From NCBI GenBank assembly GCA_003476475.1, contig DMUD01000071.1:1-8452 (forward strand): DNA of 8,452 bases, read 5' to 3'. The stretch comes from Cytophagales bacterium. GTDB taxonomy: Bacteria > Bacteroidota > Bacteroidia > Cytophagales > UBA9547. A program made the translations under genes and the position numbers. The notes beneath the pieces were generated by a model. It was given only the letters and a program-made list of their open reading frames with translations. It searched no databases and had not been told where the DNA came from. The stretch's first letter is position 1; every line of letters starts with the position of its first letter. Shown here in pieces: positions 1 through 6,240 of the stretch.

Positions 1-681
1 CGGTTCTTCAAGGGTTTGCGAACCTGTCACAATCGACATAATTTTTTTCCTAAGTTCTTTTTCTGGCAAAAATATGTCGATGTAGTTGTGATAGCTCTTG
101 CTCATTTTTCGTCCATCGGTACCGGGTATGGTCATCACATTTTCTTGGATTTTTGCTTCAGGTAAAACAAATGTATCGGGAAAACGATGGTTGAAAGCAC
201 CCGCAATATCGCGTGTCATTTCCAAATGTTGCTTCTGGTCTTTGCCCACAGGAACCCACTCGGCATCGTACAGCAAAATGTCGGCGGCCATTAGCACAGG
301 ATAGGTAAACAAGCCCGCATTCACATCGGCCAGGTTGGCTTGTTTGTCTTTGAACGAATGGGCGTTTTCCAGCATTGGAAAAGGAGTAAAACAGTTCAAT
401 ATCCAAGCAAGTTCGCATACTTCGGGCACATCGGATTGTCGATAGAAAACGGTTTTGTTGGTGTCGAGCCCCATGGCTAGCCATGCGGCCGCAGTGGCAT
501 GGGTATTTTCTAAAAGCTGTTTTCCGTCTTTGATAGAAGTGAGGGCATGGAGGTCGGCAATGAATAGGAAAGACTCGTTGGCTGCATCTTGGCTCATTTC
601 AATGGCCGGTTTGATAGCTCCCAGTATGTTGCCTAAGTGTTGCCTTCCCGAACTTTGTGTGCCTGTGAGAATACGCGCCAT
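1..681 (-). CDS. trpS: Tryptophanyl-tRNA synthetase, C-terminus cut by window edge
   Basis: This is a cytoplasmic class I aminoacyl-tRNA synthetase that activates tryptophan with ATP and charges tRNA-Trp. An uninterrupted frame of 227 codons runs from the ATG at 679-681 to base 1. The N-terminal nucleotide-binding signature TGTQSSGRQHLGN is at residues 5-17, where HLGN stands for the HIGH motif. The tryptophan pocket segment AADILLYDA is at 132-140; by family knowledge its first Asp (D134) contacts the indole NH. GKDQKQHLEMTRDIA is at 146-160 and the KMSKS loop (GRKMSKS) at 190-196, all at the order and spacing of bacterial TrpRS. The family is usually about 325-335 residues, so roughly 100 C-terminal residues (anticodon-binding helical part) lie outside. 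The start lies 9 nt after the stop of the polyprenyl synthase gene, so the two are probably co-transcribed. No Shine-Dalgarno sequence is visible, as is common in Bacteroidota. Confidence 0.97.
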   Translation of the reverse strand, partial: MARILTGTQSSGRQHLGNILGAIKPAIEMSQDAANESFLFIADLHALTSIKDGKQLLENTHATAAAWLAMGLDTNKTVFYRQSDVPEVCELAWILNCFTPFPMLENAHSFKDKQANLADVNAGLFTYPVLMAADILLYDAEWVPVGKDQKQHLEMTRDIAGAFNHRFPDTFVLPEAKIQENVMTIPGTDGRKMSKSYHNYIDIFLPEKELRKKIMSIVTGSQTLEEP

Positions 682-690
682 TTTCTTAGA

Positions 691-1659
691 TTAATTTTTT
701 CGTTCAATGGTATAATGGATGAGGTTGGCCAAAGAGGTACGACATTCATTTTCAGGCATGGTGTGTAAAATAGCGATGGCTTCCTCTTTTATTGCCAACA
801 TTTTATTGGTGGCATATTCCAAGCCTCCGGTTTCTTTTACAAATTGAATGACTTCTTTTACCTTTTTTGACTTGTGAGTTTGGTTTTTGATGGTGTAAAT
901 CATTTTTTTCTTTTCCCACCAACCCACTTGGTTCAATGAGTGGATAAGGGGTAGCGTCATTTTTTTTTCACGAATGTCTATGCCTATGGGTTTGCCTATT
1001 TCTTCTTCGCCGTAGTCAAAAAGGTCGTCTTTGATTTGAAATGCAATGCCTACTTTTTCCCCCATTAGTTTGGCGGCTTGCAGCATAGTAGCGTCTGAAG
1101 ACACCGAGGCGGCTCCTACTTGGCAACAAGACGAAATGAGTGAAGCCGTTTTCCTACGTATGATGTCAAAATATACCTCTTCTGTGATATCTAAACTACG
1201 GGCTTTTTCCATTTGCAAAAGTTCACCTTCGCTCATGAGTTGCACTGCTTCGTTTACAATTTTAAGAAGTACAAATTCGTCGTTTTCTACGGCTAGTTTT
1301 AGTCCTTTTGAAAGTAGAAAATCGCCCACCAAGACCGATATCTTATTTTTCCACAAGGCGTTTATGGAAAAAAAATCGCGTCTATATGCGGCTTCGTCCA
1401 CCACATCATCGTGTACTAAAGTGGCCGTATGGAGCAGTTCAATGAGTGATGCCCCACGGTAAGTACTCTCATTTACCTTGTCCAACATTTTGGCCACCAA
1501 AAACACAAACATGGGCCTTATCTGTTTACCTTTTCGCCTCACAATGTAGTGCATTATCTTATCTAGCAACATCACATTTGACTTCATCGAAGCTTCGAAT
1601 TTTTCTTCAAAAATGCGCATTTCGTGGCTGATGGGTGCTTTTAGTTGGTCGATTGTCAA
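691..1659 (-). CDS. ispB: Long-chain all-trans polyprenyl diphosphate synthase (IspB-like)
   Basis: This enzyme condenses isopentenyl diphosphate units onto an allylic diphosphate to make the polyprenyl tail used for menaquinone. The 322 residues carry the KGKQIRP substrate-binding motif at 43-49, the first Asp-rich motif DDVVD at 84-88 with following RR at 93-94, and the second Asp-rich motif DDLFD at 211-215. All metal- and diphosphate-binding residues appear intact. The residue five before the first Asp-rich motif is a small Ala (A79), as in long-chain synthases, so a product of about C35-C45 is likelier than farnesyl or geranylgeranyl diphosphate; exact length cannot be read. The start is TTG at 1657-1659. 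An in-frame TAA lies five codons upstream, and the only nearby ATG (residue 14, at 1620) would remove the KAPISHE segment, which resembles the N-terminus I recall for Bacteroidota homologues. It lies just upstream of trpS, and its end is only 9 nt from the trpS ATG. The symbol is by family; hepT or sdsA-type names are alternatives. Confidence 0.93.
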   Translation of the reverse strand: MTIDQLKAPISHEMRIFEEKFEASMKSNVMLLDKIMHYIVRRKGKQIRPMFVFLVAKMLDKVNESTYRGASLIELLHTATLVHDDVVDEAAYRRDFFSINALWKNKISVLVGDFLLSKGLKLAVENDEFVLLKIVNEAVQLMSEGELLQMEKARSLDITEEVYFDIIRRKTASLISSCCQVGAASVSSDATMLQAAKLMGEKVGIAFQIKDDLFDYGEEEIGKPIGIDIREKKMTLPLIHSLNQVGWWEKKKMIYTIKNQTHKSKKVKEVIQFVKETGGLEYATNKMLAIKEEAIAILHTMPENECRTSLANLIHYTIERKN

Positions 1660-1733
1660 AGGGATGTTGTTTTATTTAGTTTACTATTTACTTTTTACAA
1701 AATTTGGAAATGTAGGTAAAGATGTGAGTAATA

Positions 1734-2312
1734 TCATGGGCATCCTTTTTTGGAAATAAGCCCTGGTGTTTGCGGACACATGTCTTTCAAATCGGGTACA
1801 CTGTCGCCGTCTTCGTCAGAAGGGGGGCAACCGCCATATTCAAATGCGCCATATTCGTTTGCGCATTTATCTTTCATATCTATAATGCCGTCTTTATCGC
1901 TATCGGGGCAACCTTTGTACACTGCCAAACCGGCCGCATTGGGACAATCGTCTTCTTTGTCCACTATGCCATCCCCATCTTTATCTGGCCAGGGGCAACC
2001 TTTATTGTCGCGTGCACCATGTTCTTGCGGGCAGGTGTCTTCATAGTCGTACAAGCCATCAAAATCAGCATCAAAAGGACAGCCAAAAGGGGTTACTTTT
2101 GTGCCTTTGGGCGTGCCAGGACACTTGTCGGTATAGTCACCCACACCGTCTTTGTCCGAGTCGTACGCTACTGTCCTAAACTCGTAAGGTTCATGTTGAG
2201 AATTTCTTGCACCTTTTTTATACATTTTGTTTCTTTTAGCCGTTTGCTTAGGATTTTGTGCAATTAATACTAGTGGCAAAAGAAAAAATGCAATGTGTTT
2301 GATGATTTTCAT
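1734..2312 (-). CDS. Small secreted protein of five thrombospondin type 3 repeats
   Basis: This is a predicted exported, calcium-binding repeat protein of 192 residues; its specific role is unknown. It starts at the ATG at 2310-2312 (MKIIKH). A TTG seven codons upstream is in frame but would put an odd extension before the signal peptide. Residues 1-18 form a signal peptide with hydrophobic core IAFFLLPLVLIA and a likely cut before Q19. There is no lipobox Cys, so it is probably not a lipoprotein. A basic linker follows (about 19-50), then five repeats of the form DxDxDGxxDxxDxC (C/P) to GCP at 51-79, 81-107, 110-136, 137-163 and 166-192. Ten Cys come as five pairs (64/78, 94/106, 123/135, 150/162, 179/191). 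The acidic residues would bind calcium by analogy with the family. In many Bacteroidota such repeats link a beta-barrel to an OmpA-like peptidoglycan-binding domain. Here the protein stops directly after the fifth repeat, and the other frames downstream show no OmpA remnant. Confidence 0.88.
   Translation of the reverse strand: MKIIKHIAFFLLPLVLIAQNPKQTAKRNKMYKKGARNSQHEPYEFRTVAYDSDKDGVGDYTDKCPGTPKGTKVTPFGCPFDADFDGLYDYEDTCPQEHGARDNKGCPWPDKDGDGIVDKEDDCPNAAGLAVYKGCPDSDKDGIIDMKDKCANEYGAFEYGGCPPSDEDGDSVPDLKDMCPQTPGLISKKGCP
1737..2162 (-). repeat. Five tandem thrombospondin type 3 repeats (coding)
   Basis: The last 142 codons of the secreted protein consist of five degenerate units of 27-29 residues, each an Asp-rich calcium loop (DxDxDGxxDxxD), a CP or CA dipeptide, a Gly-containing turn and a closing GCP. 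The spacing between the two Cys of a unit is 14 residues in the first and 12 in the other four. At DNA level the closing Gly-Cys codons give a recurring ggggcaacc-like string on the plus strand in several units, but the units have otherwise diverged. This suggests old duplication under protein-level selection rather than recent expansion. Confidence 0.85.
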
Positions 2313-2330
2313 GTTTATGAAAAAGATTCC

Positions 2331-2338
2331 CAAAAATA
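2331..2338 (-). promoter_or_regulatory. Possible -7 promoter element for the TSP3 gene
   Basis: Read on the minus strand, TATTTTTG matches the Bacteroidota sigma-A -7 consensus TAnnTTTG exactly, 18 nt upstream of the ATG of the thrombospondin-repeat gene. No good TTG/TTTG -33 element is seen at 17-23 nt upstream, and the resulting leader would be only about a dozen nt, so this may be a chance match in AT-rich DNA. The rest of the 2313-2561 spacer holds the recQ terminator and nothing else I can support. Confidence 0.25.
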
Positions 2339-2502
2339 GTGTTTTGATTTACTATTTGTGTATTGCTTTTGGGGCTTTTATGGGTGATACGAATTTATAA
2401 ACCATGAAAATACTTTTATTAATTGTTTGCTCTTTGGTTTGAGGGTAACAATCTCCATTAGTCTAAGAATAATATTTCACAAGTAGTTGTGTGTGTTTGG
2501 GT

Positions 2503-2540
2503 AAAAAAAATGAGGCCAAGTGAGATTTTCGCTTGGCCTC
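2503..2540 (-). terminator. Rho-independent terminator of recQ
   Basis: On the minus strand a perfect 9-bp GC-rich stem (GAGGCCAAG at 2532-2540 pairing with CTTGGCCTC at 2512-2520) encloses an 11-nt loop and is followed at once by A and a run of eight T (complement of the A run at 2503-2510). It begins 21 nt past the recQ stop. The plus strand lacks a T run after the stem, so it acts in one direction only. It separates recQ from the downstream TSP3/ispB/trpS genes, which therefore need their own promoter or read-through. Confidence 0.88.
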
Positions 2541-2561
2541 GTTGAATACAGATAATTTAGA

Positions 2562-4748
2562 TTAATTGGCTACTTCCGACAAGAATTTTATTCGCATCAA
2601 GCGCAAATCTTCCATTGAAATAAAGCTATCTCCTAGTTCGTTGATAGCGTCCTCTATACTATCCGATTCGGATTTCATAAAATAGTCGTAAACGGCATCT
2701 TGTTTTTCTTCGTCCAAAATATCGTCTATGTAATAGTCAAGATTTAATTTGGTACCCGAAAAACAAATAGATTCAATTTCGTTTAACAAATCGTCTGCCG
2801 TTAATCCTTTGGACTCGCCTATTTCCTCCAAAGGAATTTTACGGTCTATTTGCTGAATGATAAAGATTTTGATTTTTGACTTGTTGATGGCCGATTTTAC
2901 CACCACATCTTGTGCCGTCACGATATCATTGTCTTCGACATGTTTTTTGATGACTTCCAAAAAAGGTTTTCCAAACTTTATGGCCTTGCTCATGCCCACG
3001 CCATTTATGTGGCTTAAAGCTTCCAAGGACATGGGGTAGGTAGTCGCCATTTCTTCCACTGAAGGGTCTTGGAAAATTACGTAAGGCGGCAGGTCTTTTT
3101 CTTTTGCAATTTTTTTGCGAAGTGCTTTTAGGCTATTGAACAAGGCTTCATCGTAAGCTTTGCTCGAACTTGATGGTTCTTTTTCGTCCGATTCTTTTTC
3201 GGTATTCGAATAATCGTGGTCTTTAGATAAAAAGATGGATTCGGGTTTTGAAACAAAACTGTTTCCTTTTTTTGTGAGTTTTAAAATACTGTTGTTGTCG
3301 ATGTCTTTTTCAAGGTATCCCAGTACCAAAATTTGGCGGATGATAGAGTTCCAATACTCGTCGGGTTGCTCTTCGCCTTCGCCATAAATTTCGAGTTCTT
3401 GGTGAGAGTAACTTTCGATGTAATCGTTTTCTTTTCCCCTAATAACATCGATAATGTGCTCGATACCAAATCGTTGTTCTGTTTGTTTAACGACTTCCAA
3501 TACTAATAGTACGTCTTCTTGGGCTTCAAATTTTTCTTTAGGCTTCATACAATTGTCACAAAAACCGCAATCTTTTTCTAATGTTTCCCCAAAATAATGC
3601 AAAAGATGGCGTCTTCTGCAAATAGGAGATTCGGCATAGGCAGCCATTTCGTGTAAAAGTTGTTTGGCATTATCTCTTTCAGTAACCGATTTGTCTTTGT
3701 TGAATTTCTCTAACTTGACGATGTCGTCGTAGGAATATAACATCAAGCAATTGCCTTCTAATCCATCGCGACCTGCTCGCCCTGTTTCTTGGTAATAACC
3801 TTCCAAAGACTTAGGTGCGTCATAGTGTATTACAAAACGCACATCGGGTTTGTCAATTCCCATTCCAAAAGCAATAGTGGCTACAATCACGTCCACATCT
3901 TCACTCAAAAAAGCATCTTGGTTATTCATGCGCACTTGTGGTTCCAAACCAGCATGATAGGGCAGAGCCTTGATGCCGTTTACTACCAAAAGATTTGCTA
4001 TCTCTTCTACTTTTTTTCGGCTTAAACAATATATGATACCCGATTTGTTTTTGTGTTTTCGTACATGCGAGATAACCTGCTTCTTGGAATCTTGTTTTGG
4101 CACAACCTCATAATACAAATTTTTGCGATTGAAAGAGGTCTTGAATACGTCTGCCTCTTCCATTTGTAGGTTTTTCTGAATATCCAACTGAACTTTTGGT
4201 GTAGCCGTGGCCGTAAGGGCAATTACGGGCAGGTTGCCCAACATGGCAATGATGTTTTTAATTTTACGGTATTCGGGTCTGAAATCGTGACCCCATTCAG
4301 AAATGCAGTGCGCTTCGTCGACAGCAACAAATGAAATGTTAGCTTGTGAAAGAAAATTCAGGTTTTCTTCTTTCGTTAAAGATTCAGGCGCCAAATACAA
4401 GAGTTTGGTTTTGCCCGACATTATATCGTTTTTGACCTTGGTAATTTCTCCTTTAGAAAGGGTGGAATTTAAGAAATGGGCATTGATGCCGTAAGCGTTC
4501 AAATTATCGACTTGGTTTTTCATCAAGGCGATAAGAGGTGAAATGACAATGGCACACCCTTCTTTCATTAAGGCAGGTAATTGATAGCAGAGGGATTTGC
4601 CAGCACCAGTGGGCATGATAACAAAAGTGTTGTTACCTGCCAAGATGTTGTTGATGACTTCTTCTTGAATACCCCTAAATTTGTCGAAACCAAATAATTC
4701 TTTGAGTTTACCCTTTACATCGGGTTCAACTAATTCTAGTAGTTCCAT
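2562..4748 (-). CDS. recQ: ATP-dependent DNA helicase RecQ
   Basis: This is a superfamily 2 3'-to-5' DNA helicase acting in recombination repair and fork restart. It is 728 residues from the ATG at 4746-4748. A TTG at 4793 is the only other start (743 residues, with an extra KKDRVEEKIKSK tail); an in-frame TAA lies just above it. I prefer the ATG because RecQ proteins usually begin shortly before the LKELFGF segment. Visible elements are Walker A MPTGAGKS at 45-52, DEAH at 144-147, the RecQ aromatic-rich loop ISEWGHDFRP at 149-158, TATAT motif III near 179-183, motif V AFGMGIDKPDV and motif VI QETGRAGRDG at 320-329. The RQC zinc site has Cys at 377, 394, 397 and 400, the same 17-3-3 spacing as E. 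coli RecQ. A winged-helix region follows, then a Ser/acidic linker (about 508-530), an HRDC domain (about 530-607) and a helical C-terminal extension (about 608-728) absent from E. coli RecQ but common in Bacteroidota. All catalytic motifs look intact. The next gene upstream is on the same strand, so co-transcription is possible. Confidence 0.96.
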   Translation of the reverse strand: MELLELVEPDVKGKLKELFGFDKFRGIQEEVINNILAGNNTFVIMPTGAGKSLCYQLPALMKEGCAIVISPLIALMKNQVDNLNAYGINAHFLNSTLSKGEITKVKNDIMSGKTKLLYLAPESLTKEENLNFLSQANISFVAVDEAHCISEWGHDFRPEYRKIKNIIAMLGNLPVIALTATATPKVQLDIQKNLQMEEADVFKTSFNRKNLYYEVVPKQDSKKQVISHVRKHKNKSGIIYCLSRKKVEEIANLLVVNGIKALPYHAGLEPQVRMNNQDAFLSEDVDVIVATIAFGMGIDKPDVRFVIHYDAPKSLEGYYQETGRAGRDGLEGNCLMLYSYDDIVKLEKFNKDKSVTERDNAKQLLHEMAAYAESPICRRRHLLHYFGETLEKDCGFCDNCMKPKEKFEAQEDVLLVLEVVKQTEQRFGIEHIIDVIRGKENDYIESYSHQELEIYGEGEEQPDEYWNSIIRQILVLGYLEKDIDNNSILKLTKKGNSFVSKPESIFLSKDHDYSNTEKESDEKEPSSSSKAYDEALFNSLKALRKKIAKEKDLPPYVIFQDPSVEEMATTYPMSLEALSHINGVGMSKAIKFGKPFLEVIKKHVEDNDIVTAQDVVVKSAINKSKIKIFIIQQIDRKIPLEEIGESKGLTADDLLNEIESICFSGTKLNLDYYIDDILDEEKQDAVYDYFMKSESDSIEDAINELGDSFISMEDLRLMRIKFLSEVAN

Positions 4749-4836
4749 TTTTGATTTAATTTTCTCTTCCACTCTGTCTTTTTTCAGAAACAAGTATCGA
4801 ATTTAGTAAAAAGAAATACGACCTAAATAAGATATT

Positions 4837-6174
4837 CTAATAAAAATCATCAGAGGGTTGTTTTTTTTCCTCCTCAATGAAAAGAAGTTGGTTTGTTTGG
4901 CATTCTTCTAAGATTGGTTTGTACATTTCCTTTTCAGTGGGTATTTGAACTCCTCTTTTTGTTATTTTCCCTGTGTACAGGAATAATGCTGCTAAGGCCA
5001 AAGGCAAACCTACTGTTTTGGACATGGCTGTGTGTTGTGCATTTTGGCCTAACACCGAAAGCGAAGAATGCAGTTCGTGGTTTTTTCCATCAAGTTCATA
5101 CAGTATTTGGTGCTGCATCAAAACCAAATCTTTGTCTTTATCTTTTAATTTCCATTTTTTTTCAAGTAATACTTGAAGGTATTCGGCTGGACTTACATTT
5201 CCTGCAAGGGCTATTTTTTCATCTGATTCACAACCAAGCCATAAAAGTTTTTGATACTCCTCGCTATCCTGCCCAATTTTCAAGTAATTGGCAATAGACA
5301 CATTTGTGGGAAAAAATCTTTTAAATACTTCCGAAATCGAAAAATTAGATATGTCCATCATTTTGATGGAATCGTCGGTAAGTCCAAGGTCTACAAGGCA
5401 TTGCCAAGCCGAACAAAAACCGCGTTTTCGAATGGTGCCACGCAAAAAAGTATCGACATTTTCGAGTCTGTATTTTGGAATATAAGAAAGGCTATCACGA
5501 TTGGGATAGGCCTCGTACTCGCCAAAATTTTCAAAAAATAGCGCTTCGGCGCGTTTGAATAACTGAGGATATGGAATGTATTTTATCTCGCCATTTTCCA
5601 TGTATTGCGACATGCCCTGACCTGCAAGCACTACATTTCGAGGATTCCAAGTGATTTTATACCCCCATGGATTGTCTTCGCTTTCTGGTGCTACGAGACC
5701 GCCGCAAAAGGAGCGAAAAGAATGAATATTTGCTCCTTTTTCTTTCAGATTATCTAATATGTTCATAGCCGACATATGGTCTAAACCAGGGTCTAAACCA
5801 CATTCCATTAAAAAAAGTAGGTTTTTACTTTTAGCTTCATCGTGCATTTTTTGAATTTCATCTGAAACGTAAGAGGCCGTAAGCAAATGTTTTTTTAGTT
5901 CCAGGCATAATGTAGCCACTTTGGTATGCAGGAAGGGAGGAAGCAACGAAATGACGATGTTAGCGTCGGATATTATTTTTTGTAAAGTTGAAGTCTCTTC
6001 AAGCGAGGCAGCCACAATTTGGACATTCTCGAGTAGGGTAGTTCTTGCCGTTAGATTTTGAATATTGGCATCAGCAACAGTGAGTTTGTAAGAAAAGCTG
6101 CTGGCCATTTTAGCCAAATATTCAATTAGGAAGCTACTGCTTTTCCCCGCACCCAATATGACAATTTCGTACAT
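4837..6174 (-). CDS. Saccharopine dehydrogenase family oxidoreductase (Lys9-like)
   Basis: This is a predicted cytoplasmic NAD(P)-dependent enzyme of 445 residues, resembling the glutamate-forming saccharopine dehydrogenase (Lys9 or the SDH half of animal LKR/SDH), which splits saccharopine to glutamate and aminoadipate semialdehyde. The N-terminal Rossmann motif is VILGAGKSS (5-13), with an Asp (D35) ending strand 2. Further family blocks are ISLLPPFLH (75-83), SYVS (101-104), GLDPGLDHM (126-134), FCGGLVAPESEDNPWGYK (156-173) and MSKTVGLPLALAALFLYTG (384-402). These are the conserved coenzyme and substrate-side segments of the Lys9 type rather than the fungal Lys1 type. The ATG at 6172-6174 begins right before the Rossmann strand, which supports it. 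It precedes recQ by 88 nt to the chosen ATG and diverges from the arginase-fold gene over 66 nt. No lysine-ketoglutarate reductase or other lysine gene is in the window, so the substrate is inferred; carboxynorspermidine or another opine-type substrate is less likely but not excluded. Confidence 0.88.
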   Translation of the reverse strand: MYEIVILGAGKSSSFLIEYLAKMASSFSYKLTVADANIQNLTARTTLLENVQIVAASLEETSTLQKIISDANIVISLLPPFLHTKVATLCLELKKHLLTASYVSDEIQKMHDEAKSKNLLFLMECGLDPGLDHMSAMNILDNLKEKGANIHSFRSFCGGLVAPESEDNPWGYKITWNPRNVVLAGQGMSQYMENGEIKYIPYPQLFKRAEALFFENFGEYEAYPNRDSLSYIPKYRLENVDTFLRGTIRKRGFCSAWQCLVDLGLTDDSIKMMDISNFSISEVFKRFFPTNVSIANYLKIGQDSEEYQKLLWLGCESDEKIALAGNVSPAEYLQVLLEKKWKLKDKDKDLVLMQHQILYELDGKNHELHSSLSVLGQNAQHTAMSKTVGLPLALAALFLYTGKITKRGVQIPTEKEMYKPILEECQTNQLLFIEEEKKQPSDDFY

Positions 6175-6189
6175 CTAATCGCTAGTTTT

Positions 6190-6222
6190 TTGTGTCATTA
6201 TCCTTGATATGTGCTATACTTG
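6190..6222 (+). promoter_or_regulatory. Possible promoter of the arginase-fold gene
   Basis: Within the 66-nt divergent spacer (6175-6240) the plus strand has TTG at 6190-6192 (inside a TTTTTTG run) and, 22 nt later, TATACTTG at 6215-6222, a 7-of-8 match to the Bacteroidota -7 consensus TAnnTTTG. The spacing is at the long end of the usual range. It would give a leader of about 12 nt before the ATG at 6241. I saw no comparable element on the minus strand for the saccharopine dehydrogenase-like gene, whose promoter could lie inside the arginase-fold gene. Confidence 0.35.
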
Positions 6223-6240
6223 CCTTGTAAGTGAAAAGCA

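Noticed and set aside
158..484. Minus-strand 108-codon frame inside trpS.
   Set aside because: Out of frame with the uninterrupted 227-codon trpS reading that carries the HLGN and KMSKS motifs.
1046..1462. Plus-strand open frame of 138 codons opposite the polyprenyl synthase gene.
   Set aside because: It is a shadow of the real gene with its intact Asp-rich motifs on the minus strand; the translation is Ser-rich without any recognisable family.
1660..1733. TTTG followed after 19 nt by TAAATAAA on the minus strand as a possible promoter for the polyprenyl synthase.
   Set aside because: The spacing fits but the -7 element matches only TAnnT of the TAnnTTTG consensus, in a very AT-rich 74-nt spacer; not strong enough to annotate.
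1741..1760. Run of six A before the last codons of the TSP3 gene as a possible frameshift site hiding an OmpA domain.
   Set aside because: The downstream 75 nt in the other frames give no OmpA-like sequence and soon reach the next gene, so a frameshift would not restore a domain.
1770..2267. Plus-strand open frame of 165 codons opposite the TSP3 gene.
   Set aside because: The periodic Asp/Gly/Cys codons of the repeats avoid stops on the other strand; the hydrophobic, Val/Phe-rich product has no family features, while the minus-strand product is a textbook repeat protein.
2404..2442. Plus-strand mini-ORF reading MKILLLIVCSLV then stop, resembling a lipoprotein signal peptide with a Cys.
   Set aside because: Only 12 codons, stops right after the Cys region, no continuation in other frames and no convincing promoter; in AT-rich spacer DNA this can arise by chance. 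A decayed gene start is possible but unsupported.
4893..5297. Plus-strand frame of 134 codons opposite the saccharopine dehydrogenase gene, hydrophobic in parts.
   Set aside because: Complement of an intact conserved gene; no signal, no start context and no recognisable domain.
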